Shown in pieces: positions 1 to 8,216 of a stretch of DNA of 40,594 nt. Below the pieces are notes generated by a model. It did not search any database. It saw only the letters and a list, made by a program, of their open reading frames with translations, and was not told where the DNA came from. Within the stretch, counting starts at the first letter, position 1. Each line of letters starts with the position of its first letter. Source of the stretch: Acidiferrobacteraceae bacterium (GTDB taxonomy: Bacteria > Pseudomonadota > Gammaproteobacteria > Acidiferrobacterales > JAJDNE01); the NCBI GenBank assembly GCA_037388825.1, contig JARRJV010000006.1, forward strand, positions 1 through 40,594. The letters run 5' to 3'. The translations under genes were made by a program, and so were the position numbers.

Positions 1-370
1 GAAAATCCATAACCTTGCGGCCAATTCCCCGCATTTCGTGACGGAACTGGTTTACGGTCTCGATATTGACCCGATTGTTCGCCAGCTGGCGCGAAAGGTA
101 CACGTAAAGTTTGACGTTTTCGGTAAGTAAATGTGCCTGCAAGGTGGTCCGGAACTCTCCCAACAGGTCGCGGATGGTCTCGAAATCCTTGTCGTGTACG
201 GCTTCCTGGATCGATTGCAACAGCTGGATCAATTGACGGTGATCTCCCTTCAGCTGATCGACCAAACGTGCGTCAAAGTAAATGCTGGTCCCGGGCGCCG
301 GCTTGTACGGGTTGTACGCGGTACGCATCTCCGCCTTCCTGCCGATCGGGATACCAAAAATCTGCGCCAT
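1..370 (-). CDS. Hemerythrin-like (HHE) domain protein, 3' end outside window
   Basis: The gene starts at 370 with a GGAGG ribosome site a few bases upstream and runs left off the window; 123 codons are visible. After about 35 residues comes a helical domain with the spaced histidine and acidic residues of hemerythrin domains: H44 in GDHRQL, H80 and E84 in HLLTEN, and H111 in QFRHEM. In this family these residues bind a di-iron centre used for oxygen, nitric oxide or iron sensing or storage. What the missing C-terminus adds is unknown. It is divergent from rluF, so the roughly 200 bases between them should hold both promoters. The family call is firm; a specific role cannot be given. Confidence 0.75.
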   Translation of the reverse strand, partial: MAQIFGIPIGRKAEMRTAYNPYKPAPGTSIYFDARLVDQLKGDHRQLIQLLQSIQEAVHDKDFETIRDLLGEFRTTLQAHLLTENVKLYVYLSRQLANNRVNIETVNQFRHEMRGIGRKVMDF

Positions 371-575
371 GCTTCCTCCGTGATCAATCGGCTCCAGGGG
401 CCGCCGTTTTCTGAAATAGCCTTCTAAAATAAAACTAGCAGCGAGACCGCATCTGTCTACGCATTCTGCGTCAGATTGCTGGCCACCGATCTTTGGCCAA
501 ATGCCGCCCGTCGCCCGAAAAAAGTTGTATCCTCTGCCCCAGAACGTCACTTCACCGATGTCCGGCCTCACCCAT

Positions 576-1316
576 ATGTCTTCCAACGAAAAAATCCGGC
601 TCTCCAAACTGATGTCCGAGCGGGGAATCTGTTCGCGGCGGGAGGCCGATGCGCTTATCGAGAAAGGCTGGGTCCTGGTGGATGGCGAGCGGATCGATGT
701 CCTCGGGACCCGCGTCGCCCCGGACGCCGAAATCGTACTCGATGAACGTGCGCGGCAGGCCCAGCGGGAAAACGTGACCATCCTGCTCAACAAACCGGTG
801 GGCTACGTCTCGGCCCAGGCGGAGAAAGGCTATCGGCCGGCTATCAGCCTGATCGGCGCCACTACCCGGTTCTCCGGTGACCGTAGCGATCGCCGGTTCT
901 CGCGGGAGCAGCTGCGGGGACTGGCGCCGGCCGGCCGCCTGGACATCGACTCCCAGGGACTGCTGGTGCTGACCCAGGACGGGCGAATCGCGCGCACCCT
1001 GGTGGGCGAAGGCTCGCAGATTGAAAAGGAATACCTGGTACGGGTGCAGGGCGAGATCACGGACCGGAAACTCGATCGCCTGCGACATGGAATGCATCTG
1101 GACGGCAAGGCCCTGCGCCCGGCCCGGGTGCGGCAACAGAATCCGGATCAGCTCAATATGGTTCTGACCGAGGGTCGAAAGCGCCAGATTCGCCGCATGT
1201 GTGAACAGGTCGATCTGCAGGTCACCGGTCTAAAACGGGTGCGGATCGGCCGCGTGCGTCTGGGAAGCCTGCCGGAGGGATGCTGGCGCTACCTTGCGGA
1301 CGACGAGCGCTTCTAG
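576..1316 (+). CDS. rluF: 23S rRNA pseudouridine synthase, RluF-like
   Basis: The 246-residue product has an N-terminal S4 RNA-binding domain (about residues 7-55, [19 protein letters not shown]) followed by the RsuA/RluB/E/F catalytic domain. The signature [17 protein letters not shown] carries the catalytic Asp; the C-terminal [11 protein letters not shown] and LKRVRIGRV blocks resemble RluF, which modifies U2604 of 23S rRNA in E. coli. The start at 576 matches the E. coli N-terminus; in-frame ATGs at 558 and 501 exist and none has a strong ribosome site. It ends 61 bases before the pyrD GTG start. RluB or RluE activity is the main alternative. Confidence 0.85.
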   Translation: MSSNEKIRLSKLMSERGICSRREADALIEKGWVLVDGERIDVLGTRVAPDAEIVLDERARQAQRENVTILLNKPVGYVSAQAEKGYRPAISLIGATTRFSGDRSDRRFSREQLRGLAPAGRLDIDSQGLLVLTQDGRIARTLVGEGSQIEKEYLVRVQGEITDRKLDRLRHGMHLDGKALRPARVRQQNPDQLNMVLTEGRKRQIRRMCEQVDLQVTGLKRVRIGRVRLGSLPEGCWRYLADDERF

Positions 1317-1377
1317 TTGGGTTATCATTCCGTACCCGAATGCTGAACCAGATAAACCAAATCGGCACCCTCCCTCT

Positions 1378-2481
1378 GTGTACAGACTGATTCGCCCCCT
1401 ACTGTTTCGTCTTGACGCGGAACGCAGCCACCGGCTCGTACTGTCTGTCCTGCGCTGGATCTGCCTGGTGCCCGGCATTCCCTGGCTCCTGACACAGCTC
1501 TATCGTGTCAAAAGCCCGGCCCTGGAAACGCAGGTCATGGGGATCCGCTTCTCCAATCCGGTTTGCCTCGCAGCTGGCCTGGACAAGAATGCGGAGTGTG
1601 TGCGCCCCCTGTTCACCCTCGGCTTCGGCGGAATTGAACTGGGCACAGTTACCCCGGACCCGCAACCGGGGAATCCGCCCAAACGCCTTTTTCGACTGCC
1701 CCGCCATCACGCGCTGATCAATCGATTGGGTTTTCCCAGCGTGGGTCTGGAGGCTTTCATGGAGAACCTGCAGAGGGCGGGCAAGCCCGGGCCCCTGGGC
1801 GTGAACATTGGCAAAAACCGGAACACATCCAACGACCATGCGGCGGACGACTATCTGCGCGCTTTCCGGGCGGTGTATGCCGTGGCGGATTACATCGTGG
1901 TCAATGTCTCATCGCCGAATACGCCACAACTTCGTGCCTTGCAGGATCGCGAAAAACTCTCCGCCTTGCTCACAAGCCTGAAGAACGAGCAGGTCGAACT
2001 GGGGAAGACGCGCCGAGTTTTCGTCCCGATCGCGGTGAAGATCTCGCCGGACCTGACGGACGACGAGATCAACGACATTGCCGATCTCGTTCTTGAAGTC
2101 AAACTCGATGCGGTTGTCGCCACGAACACGACAGTGGATCGGCCCGGCCTGGATGGGGAACTTCTTGCCGCCGAAACGGGCGGCCTCAGCGGTGCACCGC
2201 TCAAGGCCCGTTCCACGGAAGTGATCCGCCTGCTCTATCACCGCTTGCAGGGCCAGGTACCCATCATCGGCGTCGGAGGCATCGAGAATGCAAATGATGC
2301 CTGGGAGAAACTCGTCGCCGGGGCCGACCTGCTGCAGGTCTACTCCGGATTCATCTACGGGGGACCCGGCCTCGCCCGGAGGATCTGTCGCGGCCTTCTC
2401 CGCCGAACCCGTGCGGCCGGTTGCGACACCCTCAGTGAAGCCGTCGCCCAGGCGCGCAGCGGCGTCCGGATGATGCGCTAG
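1378..2481 (+). CDS. pyrD: Dihydroorotate dehydrogenase (quinone), class 2
   Basis: PyrD oxidises dihydroorotate to orotate with FMN and passes electrons to membrane quinone in pyrimidine synthesis. The 367-residue protein starts at a GTG (1378), where MYRLIRPLLFRLDAERSH matches the N-terminal membrane-associating helix of class 2 enzymes; a longer ORF reaches back into rluF but its extra residues look non-coding. Visible signatures are LAAGLDKN, GTVTPDPQPGNPPKRLFR, LINRLGF, NVSSPNTP with the catalytic Ser, and IGVGGI for FMN phosphate. It converges on the DUF938 gene with only 12 bases between stops and no terminator hairpin. Confidence 0.96.
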   Translation: MYRLIRPLLFRLDAERSHRLVLSVLRWICLVPGIPWLLTQLYRVKSPALETQVMGIRFSNPVCLAAGLDKNAECVRPLFTLGFGGIELGTVTPDPQPGNPPKRLFRLPRHHALINRLGFPSVGLEAFMENLQRAGKPGPLGVNIGKNRNTSNDHAADDYLRAFRAVYAVADYIVVNVSSPNTPQLRALQDREKLSALLTSLKNEQVELGKTRRVFVPIAVKISPDLTDDEINDIADLVLEVKLDAVVATNTTVDRPGLDGELLAAETGGLSGAPLKARSTEVIRLLYHRLQGQVPIIGVGGIENANDAWEKLVAGADLLQVYSGFIYGGPGLARRICRGLLRRTRAAGCDTLSEAVAQARSGVRMMR

Positions 2482-2493
2482 GGTCGATACCGT

Positions 2494-3087
2494 CTAGGAC
2501 AATTTCCGCCACCAGATGGAACGGTTGTTGGCGGGCATGGCGCGATCACCCTCCAGTTCCAGTCCCACGTCCCGTGCCAGGGCATCCACCGCTTCGAAAT
2601 CCCGTATACCGCTTTCCGGATCACGATCCTTGAGCCAGCGATCGAAATCCTCATTGCTGGACTCCAGGGGACGATGCGCGTAGCGGTAGGGGCCATAGAC
2701 ATAGAGCAGACCGCCGGGGGGCAGAATCCGGCTCGCCCCGGCGAACAGCCGTTCGACACCCGCCCAGGCAACAATGTGTATCGTATTGATGCATACAACC
2801 GCATCGGCCCGGGTCACCGGCCACGGCCCCCGTAACAGGTCGAGCTCAACGGGCGCAGACAGATTGTCCAGATCCGCCTCGTCGCGCCACGCCTGGATGC
2901 TGGACAGGGCCCCGGCTCGATCGGTGGGATGCCAATTCAGTTCGGGAAAACGCGATGCAAACCAGAGGGCATGCTGGCCGGTACCACTGCCGATCTCAAG
3001 CACACTGCCCGTGGATGGCAGGATCTCGCCAAGAACCCGGGCAATGGGTTCCCGGTTTCGTTCGAATGGGGCCGAATACTGTTTCAT
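2494..3087 (-). CDS. DUF938 family SAM-dependent methyltransferase-like protein
   Basis: The 197-residue product has a class I methyltransferase fold: LEIGSGTGQHALWFA is the SAM-binding motif I, followed by an acidic HPTDRAG strand and INTIHIVAW, typical of DUF938 proteins. The substrate is unknown. The ATG at 3087 (MKQYSAPFERNREP) matches the family N-terminus better than the GTG at 3138. It lies 51 bases downstream of the aminotransferase gene on the same strand and could be co-transcribed with it, but DUF938 genes occur in many contexts, so a role in the same sugar pathway is not implied. Confidence 0.88.
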   Translation of the reverse strand: MKQYSAPFERNREPIARVLGEILPSTGSVLEIGSGTGQHALWFASRFPELNWHPTDRAGALSSIQAWRDEADLDNLSAPVELDLLRGPWPVTRADAVVCINTIHIVAWAGVERLFAGASRILPPGGLLYVYGPYRYAHRPLESSNEDFDRWLKDRDPESGIRDFEAVDALARDVGLELEGDRAMPANNRSIWWRKLS

Positions 3088-3138
3088 CTGCCGGACCTTG
3101 GGGATGGACCGGGAGGAGCCCCCGATCCACGGAAACAC

Positions 3139-4254
3139 TCAGGGTTGATCGGCCAGCACCAGCTCGCACACCCGGTCGACATGGGCTTCCGGCATTCCCG
3201 GATAGATTGGAAGGGAAAGGGCTTCCAGCGATGCCTGCTCACAAACCGGCAGGCTGCCCGGGGTGTACCCCAGATCGCGATACACCTCCTGCAGATGCAG
3301 ACCCTCGGGATAGCACAGCGAGGTGCCAACCCGATTGTCGGTCAGCTGCCGGCGCACGGCGTCCCGGTTCTGAAGGCGTACCGTGTAGAGATTGTAGGCG
3401 TGCCCGCCCCAGGAAGGATTCTCCGGCGTCGCCAGGATCTTGCCGCCGAGGTGCTCGCCGTATGCCTCGGCAACCCGGCGCCGGCCGGCAATGGCCTCGT
3501 CAATGAAGCGCAGCTTGATCCGCAGCAACGAGGCCTGAATCTCGTCCAGACGACTGTTGTAACCGATCTCGGTATGAATAAAAGGCTTCACCGCGCCATG
3601 GTTGCGCAAGCGCAGCAGGTGTTCGGCCACATCGTCGCGATCCGTGGTAATGATTCCACCATCGCCATAGCAACCCAGGACTTTCGTGGGATAGAAGCTG
3701 AAGCACCCGGTATCGCCCATGCTTCCAACCTTGCGCCCTGCCACATCGGCGCCAAAGGCCTGTGCGCAGTCCTCCACGACAGCAAGACCATGCTCCTGCG
3801 CGATCTTTCCGAGGGCATCCATGTCCACCGGATGTCCGAAGATATGAACCGGCAGGATTGCTCGCGTGCGATCGGTGATTCGCTCACGCACAGTTTCCGG
3901 GTTTAGCGTAAAGCTGTCCGACAGAATATCCGCGAACACCGGGGTGGCGCCCACGACGCTGATCGCCTCTGCCGTCGCGTAGAACGTATACGGTGTCGTG
4001 ATTACCTCGTCGCCCGGACCAATTCCCAGCGCCCGCAGGGAAAGAACCAGTGCGTCGGTGCCGTTCGCGACTGATACCGCGTGCGCCACACCGACATAAT
4101 CCGCGATTTCCTTTTCAAGGGCCTGGACATTTGGACCGAGAACAAAGGCCCCGGACTGCCCGGTTGCGCGAATACTGTCGATCCACTCCGGCGAAAGCTC
4201 TGAAAATTCCCGGGTGAGATCCAGGAAGGGAACCGATTCGATTACATCTGACAT
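3139..4254 (-). CDS. DegT/DnrJ/EryC1 PLP sugar aminotransferase (GnnB- or WbpE-like)
   Basis: This 371-residue protein belongs to the family that transaminates keto groups of nucleotide sugars. The PLP lysine is K191 in CFSFYPTKVLG; NGTDAL, TPYTFYATAEA, EDCAQAFGA and the C-terminal YNLYTVR and GTSLCYPEGLHLQ blocks are all present, so it looks intact. Its start overlaps the end of the upstream oxidoreductase gene by 13 bases, so the two are translationally coupled. An oxidoreductase plus aminotransferase pair fits C3 oxidation and amination of a UDP-sugar: UDP-GlcNAc in the GnnA/GnnB route to amide-linked lipid A, or a UDP-GlcNAc uronate in the WbpB/WbpE route. The family is certain; the substrate is inferred. 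Confidence 0.9.
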   Translation of the reverse strand: MSDVIESVPFLDLTREFSELSPEWIDSIRATGQSGAFVLGPNVQALEKEIADYVGVAHAVSVANGTDALVLSLRALGIGPGDEVITTPYTFYATAEAISVVGATPVFADILSDSFTLNPETVRERITDRTRAILPVHIFGHPVDMDALGKIAQEHGLAVVEDCAQAFGADVAGRKVGSMGDTGCFSFYPTKVLGCYGDGGIITTDRDDVAEHLLRLRNHGAVKPFIHTEIGYNSRLDEIQASLLRIKLRFIDEAIAGRRRVAEAYGEHLGGKILATPENPSWGGHAYNLYTVRLQNRDAVRRQLTDNRVGTSLCYPEGLHLQEVYRDLGYTPGSLPVCEQASLEALSLPIYPGMPEAHVDRVCELVLADQP

Positions 4255-5210
4255 GCTGCGATTTTCTCCCGCACAAGTAAGGCAACCCGCAAGGCCTCCA
4301 GGCCGACTCGCCCGGTCACCAGGGGCGTAGCTCCGGTTCGCACATTGCGAACGAAATCTTCCAGTTCCGCGTTCAGTGGCTGTACCGGTTCGATTTCGAT
4401 ACGTTCAGTCACAATTTCCGGCCATTCGCCTTCCTTGTTGGTCGGCTCGGCATAGGCCGAATCCAGCTTCTGGTCGGTATAGTCCAGGCCAAAATAATGA
4501 TTCGGTTCGAATACCCGAATTCGGCGGAACTTCTTGTTCGAAACGCGGCTTGCGGTCACATTCGCCACGGCGCCGTTCTCAAACTCCAGGCGGGCATTGG
4601 CAATGTCTGTGTGCTGTGTAATGACGGGCACGCCCATGGCCTCGATCCGGCGAATGGGTGAACCGACCAGCTCAAGCACGATGTCGATATCGTGGATCAT
4701 CAGATCCGTCACCACATCGACATCCGTTGCCCTCGCGACGAAAGGGCCGAGTCGATGAACCTCAATGAACATGGGCCTGGTGGCACGCCTGGCCAGGGCC
4801 ATCACACCTGCGTTGTAGCGTTCAAGGTGACCGACCTGGAAAACGACCTTGTGCTTTTCCGCCAGCTCCACCAGCTCGAGCGCTTCCTCGTAGCTCGGCG
4901 CAATGGGCTTCTCGAGCAACATGTGTACACCCGCCTCCAGGAACGGGCGCGATACGGCAAGGTGATAGGCAGTAGGAACAACGATGCTGACTGCATCGAC
5001 CTTGCCGACCAAACCGCCGGCGTCGGTGTACGCCTCACAGCCGCATTCCTCCGCCACACGCTCGGCGGCCTGTCGGTCCACATCGGCAATGGCGACAAGC
5101 TCTACACCGGGCATGTCGCGGTAGATGCGTGCATGGAACTTGCCAAGGTATCCGGTACCGACGACGCCGACTCGCAGGTTTGCGGTACCCGTGTTTGCTT
5201 GGGCGGACAT
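4242..5210 (-). CDS. Gfo/Idh/MocA NAD-dependent sugar oxidoreductase (GnnA- or WbpB-like)
   Basis: The 322-residue protein begins with a Rossmann fold (VGVVGTGYLGKFHARIY, residues 14-30), has the family EKPIAPS motif, and MIHDIDIVLEL holds the usual active-site His/Asp. The C-terminal half follows the pattern of oxidoreductases found in lipopolysaccharide loci (DIANARLEFENGAVANVTAS). The ATG at 5210 follows a weak TGGAA site; a TTG at 5234 is an alternative. It overlaps the aminotransferase gene downstream. It likely oxidises the C3 hydroxyl of a UDP-GlcNAc-type sugar with NAD, giving the keto sugar used by the next enzyme. No lpx gene is in the window, so the lipid A link rests on the gene pair alone. 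Confidence 0.88.
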   Translation of the reverse strand: MSAQANTGTANLRVGVVGTGYLGKFHARIYRDMPGVELVAIADVDRQAAERVAEECGCEAYTDAGGLVGKVDAVSIVVPTAYHLAVSRPFLEAGVHMLLEKPIAPSYEEALELVELAEKHKVVFQVGHLERYNAGVMALARRATRPMFIEVHRLGPFVARATDVDVVTDLMIHDIDIVLELVGSPIRRIEAMGVPVITQHTDIANARLEFENGAVANVTASRVSNKKFRRIRVFEPNHYFGLDYTDQKLDSAYAEPTNKEGEWPEIVTERIEIEPVQPLNAELEDFVRNVRTGATPLVTGRVGLEALRVALLVREKIAACQM

Positions 5211-5311
5211 GAAATTCCAGTTGATCGAGGACAATCCCTAATGGTCGCAGCCCGCGGTAGCAGAGGCGGATTCTCTCCTCTCGAGCGATACCGGTGCTGA
5301 AAACGGCACGC

Positions 5312-5317
5312 ATTATA
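5312..5317 (-). promoter_or_regulatory. Possible -10 element upstream of the sugar oxidoreductase gene
   Basis: On the minus strand this reads TATAAT, about 100 bases upstream of the ATG at 5210 and within the short gap after the HD-GYP gene. No convincing -35 hexamer sits 16-18 bases upstream, so this is only a candidate. Confidence 0.3.
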
Positions 5318-5337
5318 GCGCGCCGTCCGGCCAGCGA

Positions 5338-7266
5338 CTACCGGCCGCCCGTTGGCGCGGCGCCGATATCGAAGGCCCGGGATTCCACGAAAATCCGGAA
5401 CAGGTCTGCATCCACCTTGCCGGACCGGGACTCCTCTCCCAGGATATCCAGGGCCTGCTCGAGCGGAACGGCCTTCTTGTACGGGCGATCCGGCGCGGTC
5501 AATGCATCATAGATGTCCGCAATCGCCATCATCTTGGACTGCACCGGAATCTCCCCGGCATTGAGCCCCCGCGGATATCCGGTTCCGTCGAGTTTCTCAT
5601 GGTGCGCATAGGCGATGTCCGGCAGGCTTGCCAGATTTCGGGTCCAGGGGATCAGGCGAAGAAATTCGAAGGTATGGCTGACGTGGGACTCGATCTGCTC
5701 GCGCTCCTCCGGCGAAAGACTGCCCTTGGACAGGACCAGGCTGCTGAACTCGAACTCCTCGAGCAGCGGAACCGCATTGCCGTCATGGTCGGGGAAGCGA
5801 TAGGCAACGATACTTCCCAGATCGTGATCTGCCTCACCGTGCACGACATTGGGCTGGTTGGCACGCAAGATCGTCTCAAGAAATCCCGCCAGCCTCTGAT
5901 CTTCGTACGCCAGCATGCGCTCGATCTCCTTGCGCCGGCCACGCAACTCATCGGCCGACAGCGAACTGGCTTCGTACAGATCGAGGATCTCCCGATAGGC
6001 CTGGCGACTCAGGCTGGTGCGCGCGTAGCGAAAGCGTTGCTCGATGAGCGCAAGCTGTTCGGGGTACAGCTTGTTGGCCTTGACCAGAACGTTTTCCCGC
6101 ACACCTACCTTGCCGAAATCATGCAACAGGGCCGCGTAGCGGATCTCCTTCAGCTGATCCCGACTGAACTGGACTGCACGCACGCTGTGCAGATCGCTTT
6201 GATCAACGGCCTTGCCCAGACGCTCGGTGAATTCGGCCACGCGGAAGGAATGTCCGGCCGTGGTCGGGTCCCGTGCCTCGATCGCCTGTACAGATGCACG
6301 TATGAAACCCTCGAACAATCGCTCGATATCGGCGTAGAGAATACTGTTTTCGAGTGCCACACCGGCCTGGCCTGCCAGCGCCAGGGCGATCTGGGTGCTT
6401 ACGGAATCGAACGGCAAGACCTGCTTGTGAAAGTCATCCGCTGTGCTCAATCTCTGTTGATAGTCCAGCTTCCGGTTGATCAATTGCAGCACACCTACCA
6501 CGTCGCCGTCCTTGTTCGTCATCGGCACCGTCAACATGGATCGTGTGCGGTAGTTGAGACTGCGGTCCGAAGCAGGATTGAATGTATACGGCATGTCCTC
6601 GGGTATGTTGTACGCATCCTCGATGTTGACCAGTTCCCCCGTACTGGCCACGTAGCCGGCAATACTGTACTTGCCCACAAGGGTCATCTGCGCGCTTGCC
6701 CGTGCATCGGTGGACGCATTCTGCCAAAGCCGAAAATAGAGCTTGCCCTTGTCATCGCGGGTATAAATCGATGCACCGTCGGCACCCGTCAGCTTGCGCG
6801 CATGGCTCAGGACCAGATCCAGAAGCGAGTCCAGGTCCTTTTCCGAAGCCAGTGCATGACTAATCTCGAGGACCTTCTCCAGCGTTCCAGTCACACGATC
6901 CTGGTCATTCCGATGTTCGAGCACCGACTGGGCCGTGCGAAGGGTGGCACAGACCAGTTGCGGCGAGGTACCCGGCACCAGTACGCCGCTAACCAGGGGG
7001 TCTTCCAACAAGGCTTCATGAAGGCAGTTTGGGTCGTCGGTCCACAGGACCACGCCGAACTCGGAGCGTTCCCTGGCATCCAGATCCGCCAGAATCCGTT
7101 GGGCTTGCTGGGGGGTGAGGACGAGAAGGGCCGGGAGACTCAAGGGGTCAATCGCATCCAGGGAATGAAACTCCTGGGAGAGATCCGACTCTTTATATAA
7201 TAGAGACAGATCGATTTGCCCCCGGGCCTCTGAGGCTATCCATAGTGAACTCTGCGGTCTCCCCAT
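5338..7266 (-). CDS. GAF and HD-GYP domain protein, probable c-di-GMP phosphodiesterase
   Basis: The 642-residue protein has an N-terminal region of about 120 residues resembling a degenerate receiver-like fold, a GAF domain at about 142-307 (GADGASIYTRDD to GVLQLINRK) and an HD-GYP domain from about 330. HD-GYP proteins hydrolyse c-di-GMP with a di- or tri-iron centre; HDFGK (382-386), HHEKLDGTGYP (555-565) and IADIYDALTAPDRPYKK are kept, so activity is plausible. An insertion of about 95 residues separates two copies of the segment that normally follows HDxGK. The ATG at 7266 follows GGGGAACGG; the ATG at 7335 lacks a ribosome site. No signal peptide or membrane segment is seen. It is divergent from the SDR gene. 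Confidence 0.9.
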   Translation of the reverse strand: MGRPQSSLWIASEARGQIDLSLLYKESDLSQEFHSLDAIDPLSLPALLVLTPQQAQRILADLDARERSEFGVVLWTDDPNCLHEALLEDPLVSGVLVPGTSPQLVCATLRTAQSVLEHRNDQDRVTGTLEKVLEISHALASEKDLDSLLDLVLSHARKLTGADGASIYTRDDKGKLYFRLWQNASTDARASAQMTLVGKYSIAGYVASTGELVNIEDAYNIPEDMPYTFNPASDRSLNYRTRSMLTVPMTNKDGDVVGVLQLINRKLDYQQRLSTADDFHKQVLPFDSVSTQIALALAGQAGVALENSILYADIERLFEGFIRASVQAIEARDPTTAGHSFRVAEFTERLGKAVDQSDLHSVRAVQFSRDQLKEIRYAALLHDFGKVGVRENVLVKANKLYPEQLALIEQRFRYARTSLSRQAYREILDLYEASSLSADELRGRRKEIERMLAYEDQRLAGFLETILRANQPNVVHGEADHDLGSIVAYRFPDHDGNAVPLLEEFEFSSLVLSKGSLSPEEREQIESHVSHTFEFLRLIPWTRNLASLPDIAYAHHEKLDGTGYPRGLNAGEIPVQSKMMAIADIYDALTAPDRPYKKAVPLEQALDILGEESRSGKVDADLFRIFVESRAFDIGAAPTGGR

Positions 7267-7358
7267 TTCCGTTCCCCGACCGTTTTCGCGGGACTGGCGC
7301 CCACTTTGCGCTATTGTATGCGATTCACCAAGCATAGACGCGATATATTTAACGCACC

Positions 7359-8216
7359 ATGCACAAATCTAGGGCAGTAGTGATTACGGGCTGCTCCAGC
7401 GGCATTGGACACTGTCTGGCACAGGGTCTGAGGGCGCGGGGTTACCGCGTCATCGCCACGGCGCGGAAACCGGAAGACGCTGAACGGCTGGATCAGGAGG
7501 GCCTGGAAGGGCTCCACCTGGATCTGCGCGACAGCGATTCCATTCGGTCCGCGGTCGCAACGGTTCTGGAACGAACCGGGGGAAACGTATACGGCCTTAT
7601 CAACAATGGTGCCTATGGACAGCCAGGAGCGGTGGAAGATCTTTCCCGCGAGGTGCTGAGGCAGCAATTCGAAACCAATCTGTTTGGCACCCAGGAACTC
7701 ACCAATGCCATCCTGCCGGCCATGCGTGCCCGAAACAAGGGCCGCATCGTACAAATCAGCTCCATCCTCGGTATCGTGACCTTCGCCTATCGCGGCGCCT
7801 ACACCGCCAGCAAATTCGCACTGGAAGCCTTGTCCGACACCATGCGCCTGGAACTCCGGGGGAGCGGAATCCACGTCTCCCTGGTCGAACCGGGACCTAT
7901 CGTCAGCCGCTTCCGCGACAACGCCCTCGCCGCCTTCCGCGAGAACATCGACCTGGAACACAGTACTCATCGCGAACTGTATCGTGCGGTACTGAAACGG
8001 CTGGAAGGACGGGCCGGACGCACGCCGTTCACGCTGCCGCCGGAAGCCGTGCTCAAGCGCGTGGTTCATGCGCTGGAGGCGCCCCGCCCAAAGATCCGCT
8101 ATCCCGTCACGACACCAACGTATGTCTTTGGATATTTTCGCCGACTGCTGCCGGCGCGGTGGCTGGATCGTGTCGTCTTTGCCGTCGGCGACCGGCCCGA
8201 TAGTGAATCGGGCTAG
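7359..8216 (+). CDS. Short-chain dehydrogenase/reductase (SDR) family oxidoreductase
   Basis: A classical SDR of 285 residues: the cofactor motif TGCSSGIG is near the N-terminus with an Arg-rich ATARKPEDAERL stretch after strand 2 that suggests NADP preference, NNGAYG takes the place of NNAG, and YTASK is the catalytic Tyr/Lys pair after the Ser in QISSILG. EPGPI follows as in most members. The substrate cannot be told. The TAG stop and the TAG of the convergent porin gene share the palindrome CTAG at 8213-8216, so there is no intergenic DNA or terminator between them. Confidence 0.92.
   Translation: MHKSRAVVITGCSSGIGHCLAQGLRARGYRVIATARKPEDAERLDQEGLEGLHLDLRDSDSIRSAVATVLERTGGNVYGLINNGAYGQPGAVEDLSREVLRQQFETNLFGTQELTNAILPAMRARNKGRIVQISSILGIVTFAYRGAYTASKFALEALSDTMRLELRGSGIHVSLVEPGPIVSRFRDNALAAFRENIDLEHSTHRELYRAVLKRLEGRAGRTPFTLPPEAVLKRVVHALEAPRPKIRYPVTTPTYVFGYFRRLLPARWLDRVVFAVGDRPDSESG

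Noticed and set aside
5599-7200. 533-codon plus-strand ORF opposite the HD-GYP gene
   Set aside because: It is a shadow of a recognised gene; its residues lack domain patterns and its codons mirror the opposite strand.
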